64,000 nucleotides of DNA from Streptomyces himalayensis subsp. himalayensis (GTDB lineage Bacteria > Actinomycetota > Actinomycetes > Streptomycetales > Streptomycetaceae), in NCBI RefSeq assembly GCF_013778455.1, contig NZ_JACEHE010000019.1, positions 62,001 to 126,000 on the forward strand. The letters are read 5' to 3'. The notes beneath the pieces are model-generated. The model searched no databases, had not been told where the DNA came from, and saw only the letters and a list, made by a program, of their open reading frames with translations. The position numbers were made by a program, and so were the translations under genes. Below are positions 28,002 through 37,016 of this stretch, in pieces. Each line of letters begins with the position of its first letter. Positions within the stretch are counted from its first letter, which is position 1.

Positions 28002-29264
28002 TCAGGGCCGGTTGGCAAAGGACGAGGACTGCACCTCGGCGCGTGGCTTGCCCACGGCCAGGGGCACGGCACCATCGGCTGGTGGCTCGGGTCCAGGCCC
28101 GAGCGTGGCTCGGATGCCCGAGGCGACACCGAAGGCGAGGACCAGCCATCCGATGACGTTGGCCCCTTCAACCACGCTGGAGTACCAGGAGTCGGGGCCG
28201 ACAAGGTCCGCGAACATTGCGTAGATGCCCGCGGCGAAGGACCCGACGACGAGGGCGTAGGCGATGCCTTCTCGCAGGCCGATGACGAACAGTCCGGCGG
28301 CGGGCCAGGCCAGGTACTGCGCGCCCGACGCAGTGCTGAGTAGTAGCAGGAGCCCCAGCGTGGTGGCGAGCGCGACGGATAGGGCAGCGGGACGCCGCCA
28401 CACCAGCCATAGTCCGACGGCGGTACAGAAGAGGACGAAAAGAAAGTGGGTGTCCCCGCGCACGAAGGTGATCACGGATTCTGGCAGCCCGGCTGCTTGG
28501 GCGAACGCGGTCAGACCCCAGTACCTCTGGCCGCCTCCCGGGAACTCCAGGACCTTCTCCCTGAGCGGACCCGGTGCGGTCGCGATGACCGGCCCCCAGA
28601 TTGCGAGGAACAGCGTGGCGAATGCGGCACCGAACCGGAGCAGCATCGTTCGTCCGCCCAGACGCCACGCTGCCAGGAAAAACAGCGGTACGGCCACGAT
28701 CGGGGGGAGCTTGATGCTGATGGACATGGCGGCGGCGCAACCCGCCAGGACCGGGTTCGGACGGTCGACGAGCAGGTATGCTGCGGCGAACGCGAACATC
28801 ACAGCGACCGAATCCGTGTTCCCGTGCCATCCGGAAGTGAGTGCAAGAACCGGGCAAAGCGCTGCGCCCAGGGCACAGAATGCGGCCGTACGTGTCCGGG
28901 CACGGTGCTGCACGATTTCGAATACGAGAATGCACGTAACGAAATCAGCGAAGCAGGCCGGAAATCTGATCAGCGTGCTGAACGGGAGCCCCCATCCGCT
29001 GATTTCGTGGAGCCCGAGAAGCATCCAGCCGGCCAGCGGCGGATGATTGTAGACGGGCAGGTGCCCGAGTGGCTGCTCGTAGATGCGAATGGGCCCACTT
29101 TTGGCGATGGCCTGCGAGAATGCCTCGAAGTACACCACATCGGGAGGTCCGAAGGTACTCGCCGCGAGGATCACCTTTGAGGCGAACGCCAAGGTCGCCG
29201 CAGCGACGACGACGATTCTGGCTCTTCCCAAGTCGTCGACGTGCGAGAGAATTCGATGGTTCAT
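28002..29264 (-). CDS. GT-C membrane glycosyltransferase (copy 1 of 3)
   Basis: This 420-residue protein has about ten hydrophobic segments. The first outside loop has an acidic pair and GPIRIYEQPLGHLPVYNHPP followed by LAGWM, similar to the DYPPLTAY region of ALG6/ALG8-type GT-C enzymes. These transfer sugars from polyprenyl-phosphate donors on the outer face of the membrane. ATG at 29264 has GGAG 13 bp upstream. It is clearly paralogous to the gene at 54451-55755 and to the fragment at the right window edge (shared C-terminal GWxVLAxGIASG). Transposase relics flank it on both sides. The acceptor is unknown. Confidence 0.8.
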   Translation of the reverse strand: MNHRILSHVDDLGRARIVVVAAATLAFASKVILAASTFGPPDVVYFEAFSQAIAKSGPIRIYEQPLGHLPVYNHPPLAGWMLLGLHEISGWGLPFSTLIRFPACFADFVTCILVFEIVQHRARTRTAAFCALGAALCPVLALTSGWHGNTDSVAVMFAFAAAYLLVDRPNPVLAGCAAAMSISIKLPPIVAVPLFFLAAWRLGGRTMLLRFGAAFATLFLAIWGPVIATAPGPLREKVLEFPGGGQRYWGLTAFAQAAGLPESVITFVRGDTHFLFVLFCTAVGLWLVWRRPAALSVALATTLGLLLLLSTASGAQYLAWPAAGLFVIGLREGIAYALVVGSFAAGIYAMFADLVGPDSWYSSVVEGANVIGWLVLAFGVASGIRATLGPGPEPPADGAVPLAVGKPRAEVQSSSFANRP

Positions 29265-29298
29265 GGTCGCCTAATACTCCAGCTGCAGATCGTGATCT

Positions 29299-29690
29299 TC
29301 ATGTCTGGGTTGCGGCTTGTTGCTGGTAGTGGCCGGTTTGAGATCTGGTCTGATGGCGGCGTCGCCAGTCGGACTAGTGGTTTCGGTGAGCCGTATCGTG
29401 GACGGGCCGGACGACGAGGGTGATGAACAACCGCTGGATTTCGTTGCATGTCAGCGGGACCAGGCCGGTGGGGCCGGGGTTGCGGGCGTGTTCCTCGGCC
29501 CGGACGACGGCGAGGAAGGCATGGGCGAGTATTGCCAGGGGTGGCCCAGCGGGTCCAGGACGTGAACCGTCGGACCTGGTGTTTCATCGAGTCCGGCCGG
29601 GCCGTTCTCGGACTGGAAGGTCTCTTCCACTCGCCACCTCTAGCCCGCCATAGCGGGTGTCTCATCGCAGACTGACAGGGAGGGGACGCG
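29299..29690 (-). pseudogene. Degraded transposase C-terminus with frameshifts and a stop
   Basis: Reading the minus strand in three successive frames gives WRVEETFQSENGPAGLDE, then KHQVRRFTSWTRWAT, then LAILAHAFLAVVRAEEHAR and PLTCNEIQRLFITLVVRP, an internal TAG, and SDWRRRHQTRSQTGHYQQ. This order matches the C-terminus of a DDE transposase family common in Streptomyces (IS701/IS4-like). At least two frameshifts and one stop show it is dead. It overlaps the C-terminal tail of the neighbouring GT39-like gene. Confidence 0.75.
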
Positions 29691-31044
29691 ATGCGTGGAA
29701 GGCATCCGTCTCTGCTTGGCCAGCCTCCAGCACCTGGGCGCGCAGGACAGGCAGGCGCGCGTGGGCGGCCATCAGTGTTACAGCATTCCGCGCGCCGGAA
29801 ATCCGTCGTAGGCCTGAACGACGTGCAGACGGCAGGCTGTACGGCATTCTCCGGCGGCCATGCAGGAACAGGACTGTGCCCGCCAGCACCGCGAAGAGAG
29901 GCGTGAGCGGGAAACGGAAGCGGTCCCACGGCGAGAACACCAGCCACAACGCCGTGTGGAAGATGATGAATCCGCCGATAAGCCACAGTTCCTTACTCAA
30001 GTACCGCCACATGACGACGGACCCGGCGATAGCCGCCGTCATGAGCAGCCAGTACACGAGATCCGCGGCTCGCTGCCAGCGGCGAGCGGTGTCCGCGGGC
30101 CAATCGCCATACGCACGCAGGGCCGAGAAGGGGGACTTATTGCTGCTGTAGAGCGCTTTGAGGCGCTTCGGAGCCAGGGCAACCAGCCTGCCTGGGTGAC
30201 CCGACCAGTACGACAACGCGAGCCGGGTTCCGAGCCGATTGCGTGTGACTTCGTCGCGGGCCGTGATGAGCGGATTGTCGGCCGGGTTGTCGGACCACCA
30301 GTAGCCGGTATCGGTGCGGGTGCCCATGTAGAGGTTGACGCCACCATTGGTGGAGACAGGGACTGGCGAGTCAAGCACGGCGGTGTTCCGCGCCGTCCAG
30401 GGCGCGATGACAGCCAGCAGCGCCACAGAGAAAGCCGCAGTATGCGCTACGGCGCGACGTGGGCCACGACTGCGCAGCAATTCGATGGCAAGCAGTGCCG
30501 CCGGAAAGACCAGGAGCGTCGGACGTACCAGTGACGCCGCGCCCGCGATGGCGCCGGCCCCCGCATAGCGTGGCCAGCGGTCAGCACCGGCCAACAGAAA
30601 CAGCATGGTGACCGTGAGCAACGTGAAAGCCTGCTCGGAACCGAGTTGGGAGTCCCATGCCCAGCCCGAGGGAAGCAGGGTGTACCCGAAGCCGCCGGCT
30701 ACCGCCACACGCACGTTGTGCGTGAGGCGGTGAGCCAGCATCAGGACGACGACCGCCGTAGCCGTCGACAACAGGACCTGCAGAATCAGGCCGGTGATCA
30801 CCGAGGGTCCAGTCAGGCGGAACAGCACGGACAAAATGAACGGCCAGCCCACCGGCCAGTACGCGGTGGGCGCACCGTCCCACAACCCGTAACCGCTGCC
30901 CTCTGCAAGGCGTGTGGCAGCATCGAAGTACCAGGCGTAGTCGCTGTACGGAGGAGGGTGGACCAGCGCCACCCATGTCCCGCGGATCGCGAGATTGGCC
31001 AAGACGACACCGACGGCACCCCACACCAGTGGCCGAGGCAACAT
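29662..31044 (-). CDS. GT39/ArnT-like polytopic glycosyltransferase
   Basis: This integral membrane protein has roughly ten TMs. The first outside loop carries YSDYAWYFDAATRLAEG and PTAYWPVGWPFIL, with the Asp pair typical of dolichyl-phosphate-mannose transferase-like (GT39/GT83) enzymes. ATG at 31044 (MLPRPLVWGAVGVVLANLAI) is preferred, giving 460 residues, because GAGGG lies 14 bp upstream; a GTG 27 bp earlier and ATG at 31188 are also open. The last 60 or so residues run into transposase-relic DNA and look unlike the family, so the native C-terminus may have been replaced. The donor is probably a polyprenyl-phosphate sugar. Confidence 0.75.
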   Translation of the reverse strand: MLPRPLVWGAVGVVLANLAIRGTWVALVHPPPYSDYAWYFDAATRLAEGSGYGLWDGAPTAYWPVGWPFILSVLFRLTGPSVITGLILQVLLSTATAVVVLMLAHRLTHNVRVAVAGGFGYTLLPSGWAWDSQLGSEQAFTLLTVTMLFLLAGADRWPRYAGAGAIAGAASLVRPTLLVFPAALLAIELLRSRGPRRAVAHTAAFSVALLAVIAPWTARNTAVLDSPVPVSTNGGVNLYMGTRTDTGYWWSDNPADNPLITARDEVTRNRLGTRLALSYWSGHPGRLVALAPKRLKALYSSNKSPFSALRAYGDWPADTARRWQRAADLVYWLLMTAAIAGSVVMWRYLSKELWLIGGFIIFHTALWLVFSPWDRFRFPLTPLFAVLAGTVLFLHGRRRMPYSLPSARRSGLRRISGARNAVTLMAAHARLPVLRAQVLEAGQAETDAFHASRPLPVSLR

Positions 31045-31221
31045 CCGGTGGGTATCCCTCTTGATTGTCACGGGCGTTTCATCCAGGTCATTACTGCATG
31101 AACGGTCAGAGCGATTTCTGTTGATTCCGCGATGCTTCTTCCGGCGAGGATTCGGGTGCGCCGCTGATTGGCCGTCCCCGTGCGGCAAAGTCAGTACTCT
31201 CGCGGCGCCATGCTGGGGGCA

Positions 31222-33405
31222 TCACCCGGGCATGAGAAGCTCCATCAAGTCCCCGGCCACCCGTTCCAGCGAGAAGGACTCAACTGCCTGAGTGCGGGCC
31301 GCCTCCCCGGCCGACCGCCATTCGTCCGGCCCCAGATCGGCGATGGCATCCGCCATAGCCTCCGGGCTGTCGTGGATCCACTTTCGGCCGTAGACCTCGT
31401 CTGCGCCCGGCCAGGGCAGCAGCGCCGGCACGGCGCGGGAAGCCATGCTCTCGGCCACGGCGACGTGGGAACCCTCGAGGTCGCTGGTGGACAGGACATG
31501 CCCGATGCGCCTCAACCAACTGGGCACGTCCGGACCGAAGGAGTCGAAGACGACGGCCCCCTCCAGCAGCGGCGAGGTCTGCACGCGGCGCAGTACCGCG
31601 TCGTAGTGGGCACGCTCCTCGGGCTCGCTCCAGACCCACGAAAACTGCCACGGCGGTTTGGACTTGACCGACAGGTGCCAGCGCCGGTCGCGGGCGCGTA
31701 GCTTCTCCAGGACGTCGAGGCCGAGGTCGAGGCGCTTGAGACGGGGCACCATGCCGATCATGCCGAGGCGAAAACGAGCGCCGGGCAGCTTGGGGCGGTC
31801 GAGTTGGGCGGTGTCGATCCAGTTTGGGACGACCGTGATCTTAGACTCGGGCCAGCCGGTGTACTCCCGGGTGCGGCGGGCATATTGCGGGCAGATGCAC
31901 ACCACCTGGTCGACTGCCTCGATGTTGACCTGCTTCGGCCAAGGCCGGGTCACCTCGAAGCGATGCAGCCGTACGACGAGTCGGCTGCCGCGCCGCTTGT
32001 GGTGGCTGTACCAAACGGCGGCCGGTCCGCACCACTCCACGAACACAACGTCGGCCCAGTCGGCGAGATCCTGGCTTACGGCCGGGTCGTGGCGGGCGAT
32101 CGAAGACCAGGCATCGACACGTACGTCCAGGCCGGGCAGCGCACGGAAGTGGTCGATCAGGCGGGTCATGAACTTCAGGTCGTGGCCCGCGACACCGAGC
32201 CGCAGCGGCTGTTGGCGAGCGGCCACGGCAGGTGGCGCCGGGGGGAAAGCGCGGTCGAGGTGCGACCGCCATCGGTCCGCCGCAGCCTCCAGGGTGTACC
32301 GCCCGGCGGCCTCCCCGCAGCGTTTGGCCGCCAGCCGCCGGGCCTCGGGATCGCGCGCCGCGACCGCGATGGCGTCGGCGGCGTCGGCGAGCGTGGCGGC
32401 TCCCGGCACGTACAGCGGGTAGTCGGTGCCGAGCAGCGCCTCGTGCGCGGGCGTGCGGTTGAGGACAATGGGCAGACCGAGTACCCCGAACTCCAATAGT
32501 TTTGTGGAGAGTTCGAGGCTCGCGTCCAGGGACGAGTCCCGCCAGCCGAGGCCCAGGTCGCAGTCGGCGGCGATACGCATGGCCTCCTCGCGGGACTGTC
32601 CGCCGTGGTGGTGGACGCCGGGTGCGGCGCGCAGCGCCTGGGCCATCTCCGCCTTGAATTCAGGGTGGGCGCGGTCGTTGTGGATCTTATCGCCGACCGT
32701 GTGGAGTTCGGCGCGCACGCCTCGATCGTCAAGCAGGGACGGCAGTCGCGTCATAGGCAGGGTATTCCAGCGTGGCGCGAACTTTCCGGTGTAGACGAGG
32801 CGCAGCGGGTCGTGCGGCCTGTCGCGTTCCGGCAGGGGGAAGCCTGGCTCGGGCACGGCGGGCGGGCTGAGTACGCTCTTGCCGCACGCCTCCGGCACCC
32901 ATGTCTCCAGGAAGCAGCGCAACTCCTCGGTCTGGCAGAGGAAGCGGCGGCAGGCTGTGGCGATGCGGGTAAGGTCACTACGGGCTGACTCGGTCATCTC
33001 GGCACCGGACTGCGGAATGTCGGTGAGATAGGCCCAGATCCGACCGTCGAAAGCGCCGTCCGCGACCACCTGAGTGACCACTGCCCGGCCGCGCACCACC
33101 AGCAGGTCGCAGGGCTCGTCCGCGTCCAGCCGGGCGAGCAGTTGCGAGGCCTGCTCAGGCGAAAGGGCGCGGTTCGGCCCCTTGCCCGGCACTAGCCCCT
33201 CCTCGAAGGGGCGCACCACGGTGACGCCCGGCAGCCCGCCCAGCGGTTCGATCAACCGTTCAGTGTGCACAGGTGCCTTGAGGACCAGCCGGGTCCGGCA
33301 GCCCGCCAGCGACAGCGCACGTACGGTCGATTGGGCCCACACGGCCGAGCCATCGATGATGTTGAGGTCGACCCCGTAGACAAGCGCGTTGAGCGTGCGG
33401 GTCAT
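31222..33405 (-). CDS. Tandem double GT4 glycosyltransferase
   Basis: ATG at 33405 with AAGGAG upstream gives 727 residues. Two glycosyltransferase family 4 (GT-B) units follow each other: residues 1 to about 400 (IDGSAVWAQSTVRALS; LEFGVLGLPIVLNRTP) and about 405-727 (VVPNWIDTAQL; LGMIGMVPRLKRLDLGLDVL; STSDLEGSHVAVAESMA). The second unit has the clearest donor-binding region. The start overlaps the upstream stop by ATGA, so it is coupled to the gene at 33402-35213. It probably adds two sugars or one sugar plus a regulatory unit to a cell-surface glycan; donors are unknown. Confidence 0.82.
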   Translation of the reverse strand: MTRTLNALVYGVDLNIIDGSAVWAQSTVRALSLAGCRTRLVLKAPVHTERLIEPLGGLPGVTVVRPFEEGLVPGKGPNRALSPEQASQLLARLDADEPCDLLVVRGRAVVTQVVADGAFDGRIWAYLTDIPQSGAEMTESARSDLTRIATACRRFLCQTEELRCFLETWVPEACGKSVLSPPAVPEPGFPLPERDRPHDPLRLVYTGKFAPRWNTLPMTRLPSLLDDRGVRAELHTVGDKIHNDRAHPEFKAEMAQALRAAPGVHHHGGQSREEAMRIAADCDLGLGWRDSSLDASLELSTKLLEFGVLGLPIVLNRTPAHEALLGTDYPLYVPGAATLADAADAIAVAARDPEARRLAAKRCGEAAGRYTLEAAADRWRSHLDRAFPPAPPAVAARQQPLRLGVAGHDLKFMTRLIDHFRALPGLDVRVDAWSSIARHDPAVSQDLADWADVVFVEWCGPAAVWYSHHKRRGSRLVVRLHRFEVTRPWPKQVNIEAVDQVVCICPQYARRTREYTGWPESKITVVPNWIDTAQLDRPKLPGARFRLGMIGMVPRLKRLDLGLDVLEKLRARDRRWHLSVKSKPPWQFSWVWSEPEERAHYDAVLRRVQTSPLLEGAVVFDSFGPDVPSWLRRIGHVLSTSDLEGSHVAVAESMASRAVPALLPWPGADEVYGRKWIHDSPEAMADAIADLGPDEWRSAGEAARTQAVESFSLERVAGDLMELLMPG

Positions 33406-35213
33406 GCCATCTCCTTCCAGCGTACAGCGAATAGCCGGTACCCCTCGCGTGACCAGGTGTCCGCAGGGGCGTCGGCCAGATGCAGGGACCGACGTACCAG
33501 GGCCGGGCGCAGCTCCGGTACGAAGGCGTAGTCGTCGTCCGCGGGCGTGTGGCCCACCGCGTCCGCGCCCGAGTACTCCTGGGCGCACATCAGGTCGAGC
33601 AGCAGGGTGTCGGGGCGGTCCACGGACAGGTCGGTCCAGTCGGCGACCCACGGGGCGGTGGGCTCACCGGCGTGGACGGCGACGCCCGCGGCGGTGAGTT
33701 CGTCGAGCGCGGGTACCGCCTGGTCGGGTACGACCACCTCGGCCGGCCGGTGCATCTGGCCGAGCACCTGGTCGGTGAGGCGGGCGACGTCGGTCTCGGT
33801 CCGGGGTGCGGCCAGGACGGCGATGCGACGGCCGTCCAGGGGATTGGGGGATCCGGTCAGCCTGGCAAGCTGCGCCAGCCGTACCCGGATGCTGTTGTGC
33901 TGGAACGCCTCCCACAGCCCCGTTCTGCCCTCCTCCACAGGGTCCAGCCGGGACAGCCGTACGCCAGTGTCCGTATCGACGACGGCGTCCCAATCGAAAT
34001 GAGCGAGCCCTGGGGCGCCGGTCGCCGGGGCGTCACGCCACAGCACGGCCTTGCGCCCCAGGGCACGAGCCTGGGTGATGAGTTGGGCCAGGTTGCTGTC
34101 GAGGTCGGGGACCAGTCCTGTACCCGTCAACGACCACGGGCCGGTGGCATCCGAACAGGCGCTCAGCTGGACGACGAGCGCGTCCGGGTTGGTGCGCTCC
34201 AAGAGCAGCAGTCCATCGTGCGGCAGCAGCCGGTTGACGACGGCTTCGGCCGCGAAGTCCTCGGCGGTGCCGTCGCTGAGCACACCCCCGATCACCAGTC
34301 GCTCGCGCGGCGCCGAGGAGAGGGCGCGATGAGCGAGGTAGAGCCGGCTGTCGGAAACGACTGCATCGGGTTCCCGCGCCGGTGGCACCGGGCGGTCCGT
34401 CATTCCGGGACCGCGGCCGCGCCACATCCTGTACAACTCCCCCGGCAGCCGCACCATCTCACGCCTGGGAGACCGAGCCGTCGCGACTAGCGCCCGGCCG
34501 ACCTTCAGCGATGTCGAGGCCTCCAGCATGGCCACGCGCGCCTCCAGCAGCGCGACTCGGTCACGGGCGCCGCGCAACCTAGAGGCGAGTTGCGCCCTCT
34601 CGCGCGTCATGGCGGCCAGTTGCTCGGCCGTACCGTCGGAGCGGGCCCCATCAAGGGCGCGGGCGGTCTCCTCGGCCGTACACTCCTGGTCGAGCGTGCG
34701 GGCGCGCAGGGAACGGGAGACGAAGTCGGAGAAGACGCACTCGCCGGCCATCCGCAGCGCCGTGGCGAAACCGTCCGACGGTGCGGGGATGCCGAACCAA
34801 TCGTGGAGCGGCAGGAGTTCCTCAGTGCAGGCGAACACCGCGCCCGCTTGCAGGTGCGTGTAACCGAGAACAGAAACGCGCAGCACCTGGCAGCGGTGCG
34901 TCACCAGGTGGTCGAGCAGCCGGTGATAAGTGAGTTCGGTTCCGCGGTGGCCGAAGAGAATCACGCCCCGGCCACCGGGGCGCATCCGTTCCAGTACGGC
35001 GAGGCAGGCCGCCTCGTCACCGTGCAGATTGGGATTAGGGCCGTAGGACATCACCACCAACTGGCCCGCATCGATGTCCTCTTCGTGGTGGCTCAACTCG
35101 ACGCCCGGCGGCAGATGGAGATACCGCTCCAGGCGCGGACCGCGGCGCGCCGTGGCGTCCACGACCGTGGTGATGCCGTCCAGATGAGGGTGGAGCAGAT
35201 CGATGATGCGCAT
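33402..35213 (-). CDS. Unrecognised 603-residue protein with central coiled coil, glycan operon
   Basis: ATG at 35213 overlaps the methyltransferase stop (TGATG). Residues 1 to about 170 have a Rossmann-like pattern (GVELSHHEEDID, RMRPGGRGVILFGHRGTE) resembling a degenerate methyltransferase fold. A coiled coil lies near 215-275 (TRERAQLASRLRGARDRVALLEARVAMLEAS in part), followed by TSLKVGRALVATARSP, a motif often seen next to glycosyltransferase domains. The C-terminal 250 residues look like a glycosyltransferase family 2-like fold without a clear DxD. No function can be assigned; a scaffolding role for the neighbouring enzymes is possible. Confidence 0.6.
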   Translation of the reverse strand: MRIIDLLHPHLDGITTVVDATARRGPRLERYLHLPPGVELSHHEEDIDAGQLVVMSYGPNPNLHGDEAACLAVLERMRPGGRGVILFGHRGTELTYHRLLDHLVTHRCQVLRVSVLGYTHLQAGAVFACTEELLPLHDWFGIPAPSDGFATALRMAGECVFSDFVSRSLRARTLDQECTAEETARALDGARSDGTAEQLAAMTRERAQLASRLRGARDRVALLEARVAMLEASTSLKVGRALVATARSPRREMVRLPGELYRMWRGRGPGMTDRPVPPAREPDAVVSDSRLYLAHRALSSAPRERLVIGGVLSDGTAEDFAAEAVVNRLLPHDGLLLLERTNPDALVVQLSACSDATGPWSLTGTGLVPDLDSNLAQLITQARALGRKAVLWRDAPATGAPGLAHFDWDAVVDTDTGVRLSRLDPVEEGRTGLWEAFQHNSIRVRLAQLARLTGSPNPLDGRRIAVLAAPRTETDVARLTDQVLGQMHRPAEVVVPDQAVPALDELTAAGVAVHAGEPTAPWVADWTDLSVDRPDTLLLDLMCAQEYSGADAVGHTPADDDYAFVPELRPALVRRSLHLADAPADTWSREGYRLFAVRWKEMA

Positions 35214-35896
35214 CAGCGGATCCTCGTGAAAACGTGGAAGCCGACCGGGTTCTCGCGGAATCCGTATGGCTTGGACAGGGTGTGGTGCAGGCCGAGGGGT
35301 TGGAGCGCGCTGCGGTAGGCAGCCGTTGTGCGGTGCACGATGGAATCGCCGAGCGCGGTTCGCGCGTGTCCGTCCTCGTCGGACACGATCAGCCGACCGG
35401 TGACCCGCACGAGGGACGCGAGATTCCGCAGGCTGGCCGCCCACTGAGCGTCGTCCCTAACGTGGAGGAGGACGTCCACGCACAGCACCACGTCGTACAG
35501 CCAGGGGCTGCGCCAGCCGGTGAGCGAAGCTTCGGCGTAGCGGGGGCCGCCGCCTTTGGCGCGGGCGTGCGCGATGGCCTCGGAGCTGGTGTCGATGGCG
35601 TCTACGCGGTGACCGCAGCGCGAGAGTGCCCGGGCCAAGCGCCCTTCGCCGCAGCCCGCGTCGAGTACGAACAGCGGGGACGGCGGGTTCGAAAGGTCGC
35701 CGATCAGGGTGAGCAGGGTACCGAGCCGCAACGCGTAGAAGATCTCGTGGCCGGGACGGTCGAGGCCGATGTGCCCGCCTGCGGTGAGGTCGTCCTGCTC
35801 GCGGTGGCGGGTGTTCCAGTAGGCGCGGGTTCGGTCGTCAGCCGCGGTGGGGGCGCTCGTCGTGGTGCGGTCGTCCGTCGTGATCGGGTCAGCCAT
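35213..35896 (-). CDS. Class I SAM-dependent methyltransferase
   Basis: ATG at 35896 gives 227 residues; the start lies inside the end of the epimerase gene (8-bp overlap). SAM-binding motif I is VLDAGCGEGRLARALSRCG, followed by an acidic loop (VDAIDTSSEAIAHARA) and VVLCVDVLLHV. The fold is that of small-molecule methyltransferases. Its position between wecB and glycosyltransferases suggests it methylates a sugar or the glycan end. The substrate is not predictable. Confidence 0.85.
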   Translation of the reverse strand: MADPITTDDRTTTSAPTAADDRTRAYWNTRHREQDDLTAGGHIGLDRPGHEIFYALRLGTLLTLIGDLSNPPSPLFVLDAGCGEGRLARALSRCGHRVDAIDTSSEAIAHARAKGGGPRYAEASLTGWRSPWLYDVVLCVDVLLHVRDDAQWAASLRNLASLVRVTGRLIVSDEDGHARTALGDSIVHRTTAAYRSALQPLGLHHTLSKPYGFRENPVGFHVFTRIR

Positions 35897-36977
35897 GGCT
35901 CTCCATCCACTGGGTGAGCACCCGGGCGATGCGGGGGCCGGCCTTTCCGTCCCACAATGGCGGGCCCTCGGCCGGGGCCGTCGCCGCGCCGGCCAGCACC
36001 TTGTCCAGCGCGGGTGCCAACTCCTCGTGTCGCACCAGGCGATTGGTGCCATGGGTGACGGTCACCGGGCGTTCGGTGGTGGTGCGCAGGGTCAGGCACG
36101 GAACGCCCAGCACGGTGGTCTCCTCCTGGACTCCTCCCGAGTCGGTGATCACGGCTGCGGCGCCCCGGACCAGACTCATGAACTCCACGTAGCCGAGCGG
36201 TTCGAGGAGATGGATGCCGGGCGCGTCCACGAGGCCCGCCGCACGCAGCGCCGCTCCGCCGCGCGGATGCAGCGGTACGGCGAGGTCGAGGTGGGCGGCG
36301 GCCTCGGTCAAGGCGCGGGCAGCGGCCCGCGCTGCCTCGGGGTCGTCGACATTGACTGGCCGGTGCAGCGTGACCACGCCGTAGCGCTCCGGCAGTCCGT
36401 GCGCGGCGCGGGCAGCCGCCGTGTCGAAGCGGTCCAGGTGGCCGAGCAGAGTGTCGATCATGGGGTTGCCGACGAAGTGGACGCGAGCGGGGTCGACCCC
36501 TTCACGGGCGAGATGGGCGACGGCCTCGGGGCTGGTGGCGAACAGCAACTCGGAGAGTTGGTCGACGAGGCGCCTGTTGACCTCCTCCGGCATCGTCATG
36601 TCGAAGCTGCGCAGGCCTGCCTCGACATGGGCCACCGGGATAGACAGCTTGGCGGCGACGAGGGCGGCGGCGAGCGTGGAGTTGACGTCCCCGTACACCA
36701 CGACGACGGTGGGCACTCGGGCGGTCAGCTCGGCCTCCAGCGCCACCAGCAGGTCGGCGGTCTGCCGCGCTTGGCTACCGGAGCCGACGCCGAGGTCGAT
36801 GTCCGGTTCGGGCAGGCCGAGTTGGCGGAAGAAGATGTCCGACAGGCGTACGTCGTAGTGCTGCCCCGTGTGGACGAGAACCTGGTCGCAGCCAGCAGAG
36901 CTCAGGGCGGCGATGACCGGTGCCGCCTTGACGAAGTTCGGCCGGGCGCCGACGACATGAAGTACGCGGCCGTTCAT
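35889..36977 (-). CDS. wecB: UDP-N-acetylglucosamine 2-epimerase (non-hydrolysing)
   Basis: This 362-residue enzyme has VLHVVGARPNFVKAAPVI, HTGQHYDVRLSDIFF, VYGDVNSTLAAALVAAKL, VAHVEAGLRSFDMTMPEEVNR (in part) and TDSGGVQEETTVLGVPCLTLR, all hallmarks of WecB. It interconverts UDP-GlcNAc and UDP-ManNAc. With the dehydrogenase at 40284-41591 it would yield UDP-ManNAcA. The start ATG 36977 is 39 bp from the divergent glycosyltransferase. Confidence 0.95.
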   Translation of the reverse strand: MNGRVLHVVGARPNFVKAAPVIAALSSAGCDQVLVHTGQHYDVRLSDIFFRQLGLPEPDIDLGVGSGSQARQTADLLVALEAELTARVPTVVVVYGDVNSTLAAALVAAKLSIPVAHVEAGLRSFDMTMPEEVNRRLVDQLSELLFATSPEAVAHLAREGVDPARVHFVGNPMIDTLLGHLDRFDTAAARAAHGLPERYGVVTLHRPVNVDDPEAARAAARALTEAAAHLDLAVPLHPRGGAALRAAGLVDAPGIHLLEPLGYVEFMSLVRGAAAVITDSGGVQEETTVLGVPCLTLRTTTERPVTVTHGTNRLVRHEELAPALDKVLAGAATAPAEGPPLWDGKAGPRIARVLTQWMESHG

Positions 36978-37016
36978 TTCCGTTGTTCTCCGCTCTGTCC
37001 GTCCTACTGTTGCGGC

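Noticed and set aside
31222-33651. 809-codon version of the double GT4 gene
   Set aside because: The extra N-terminus overlaps the upstream gene. ATG 33405 with AAGGAG and an ATGA overlap is much better supported.
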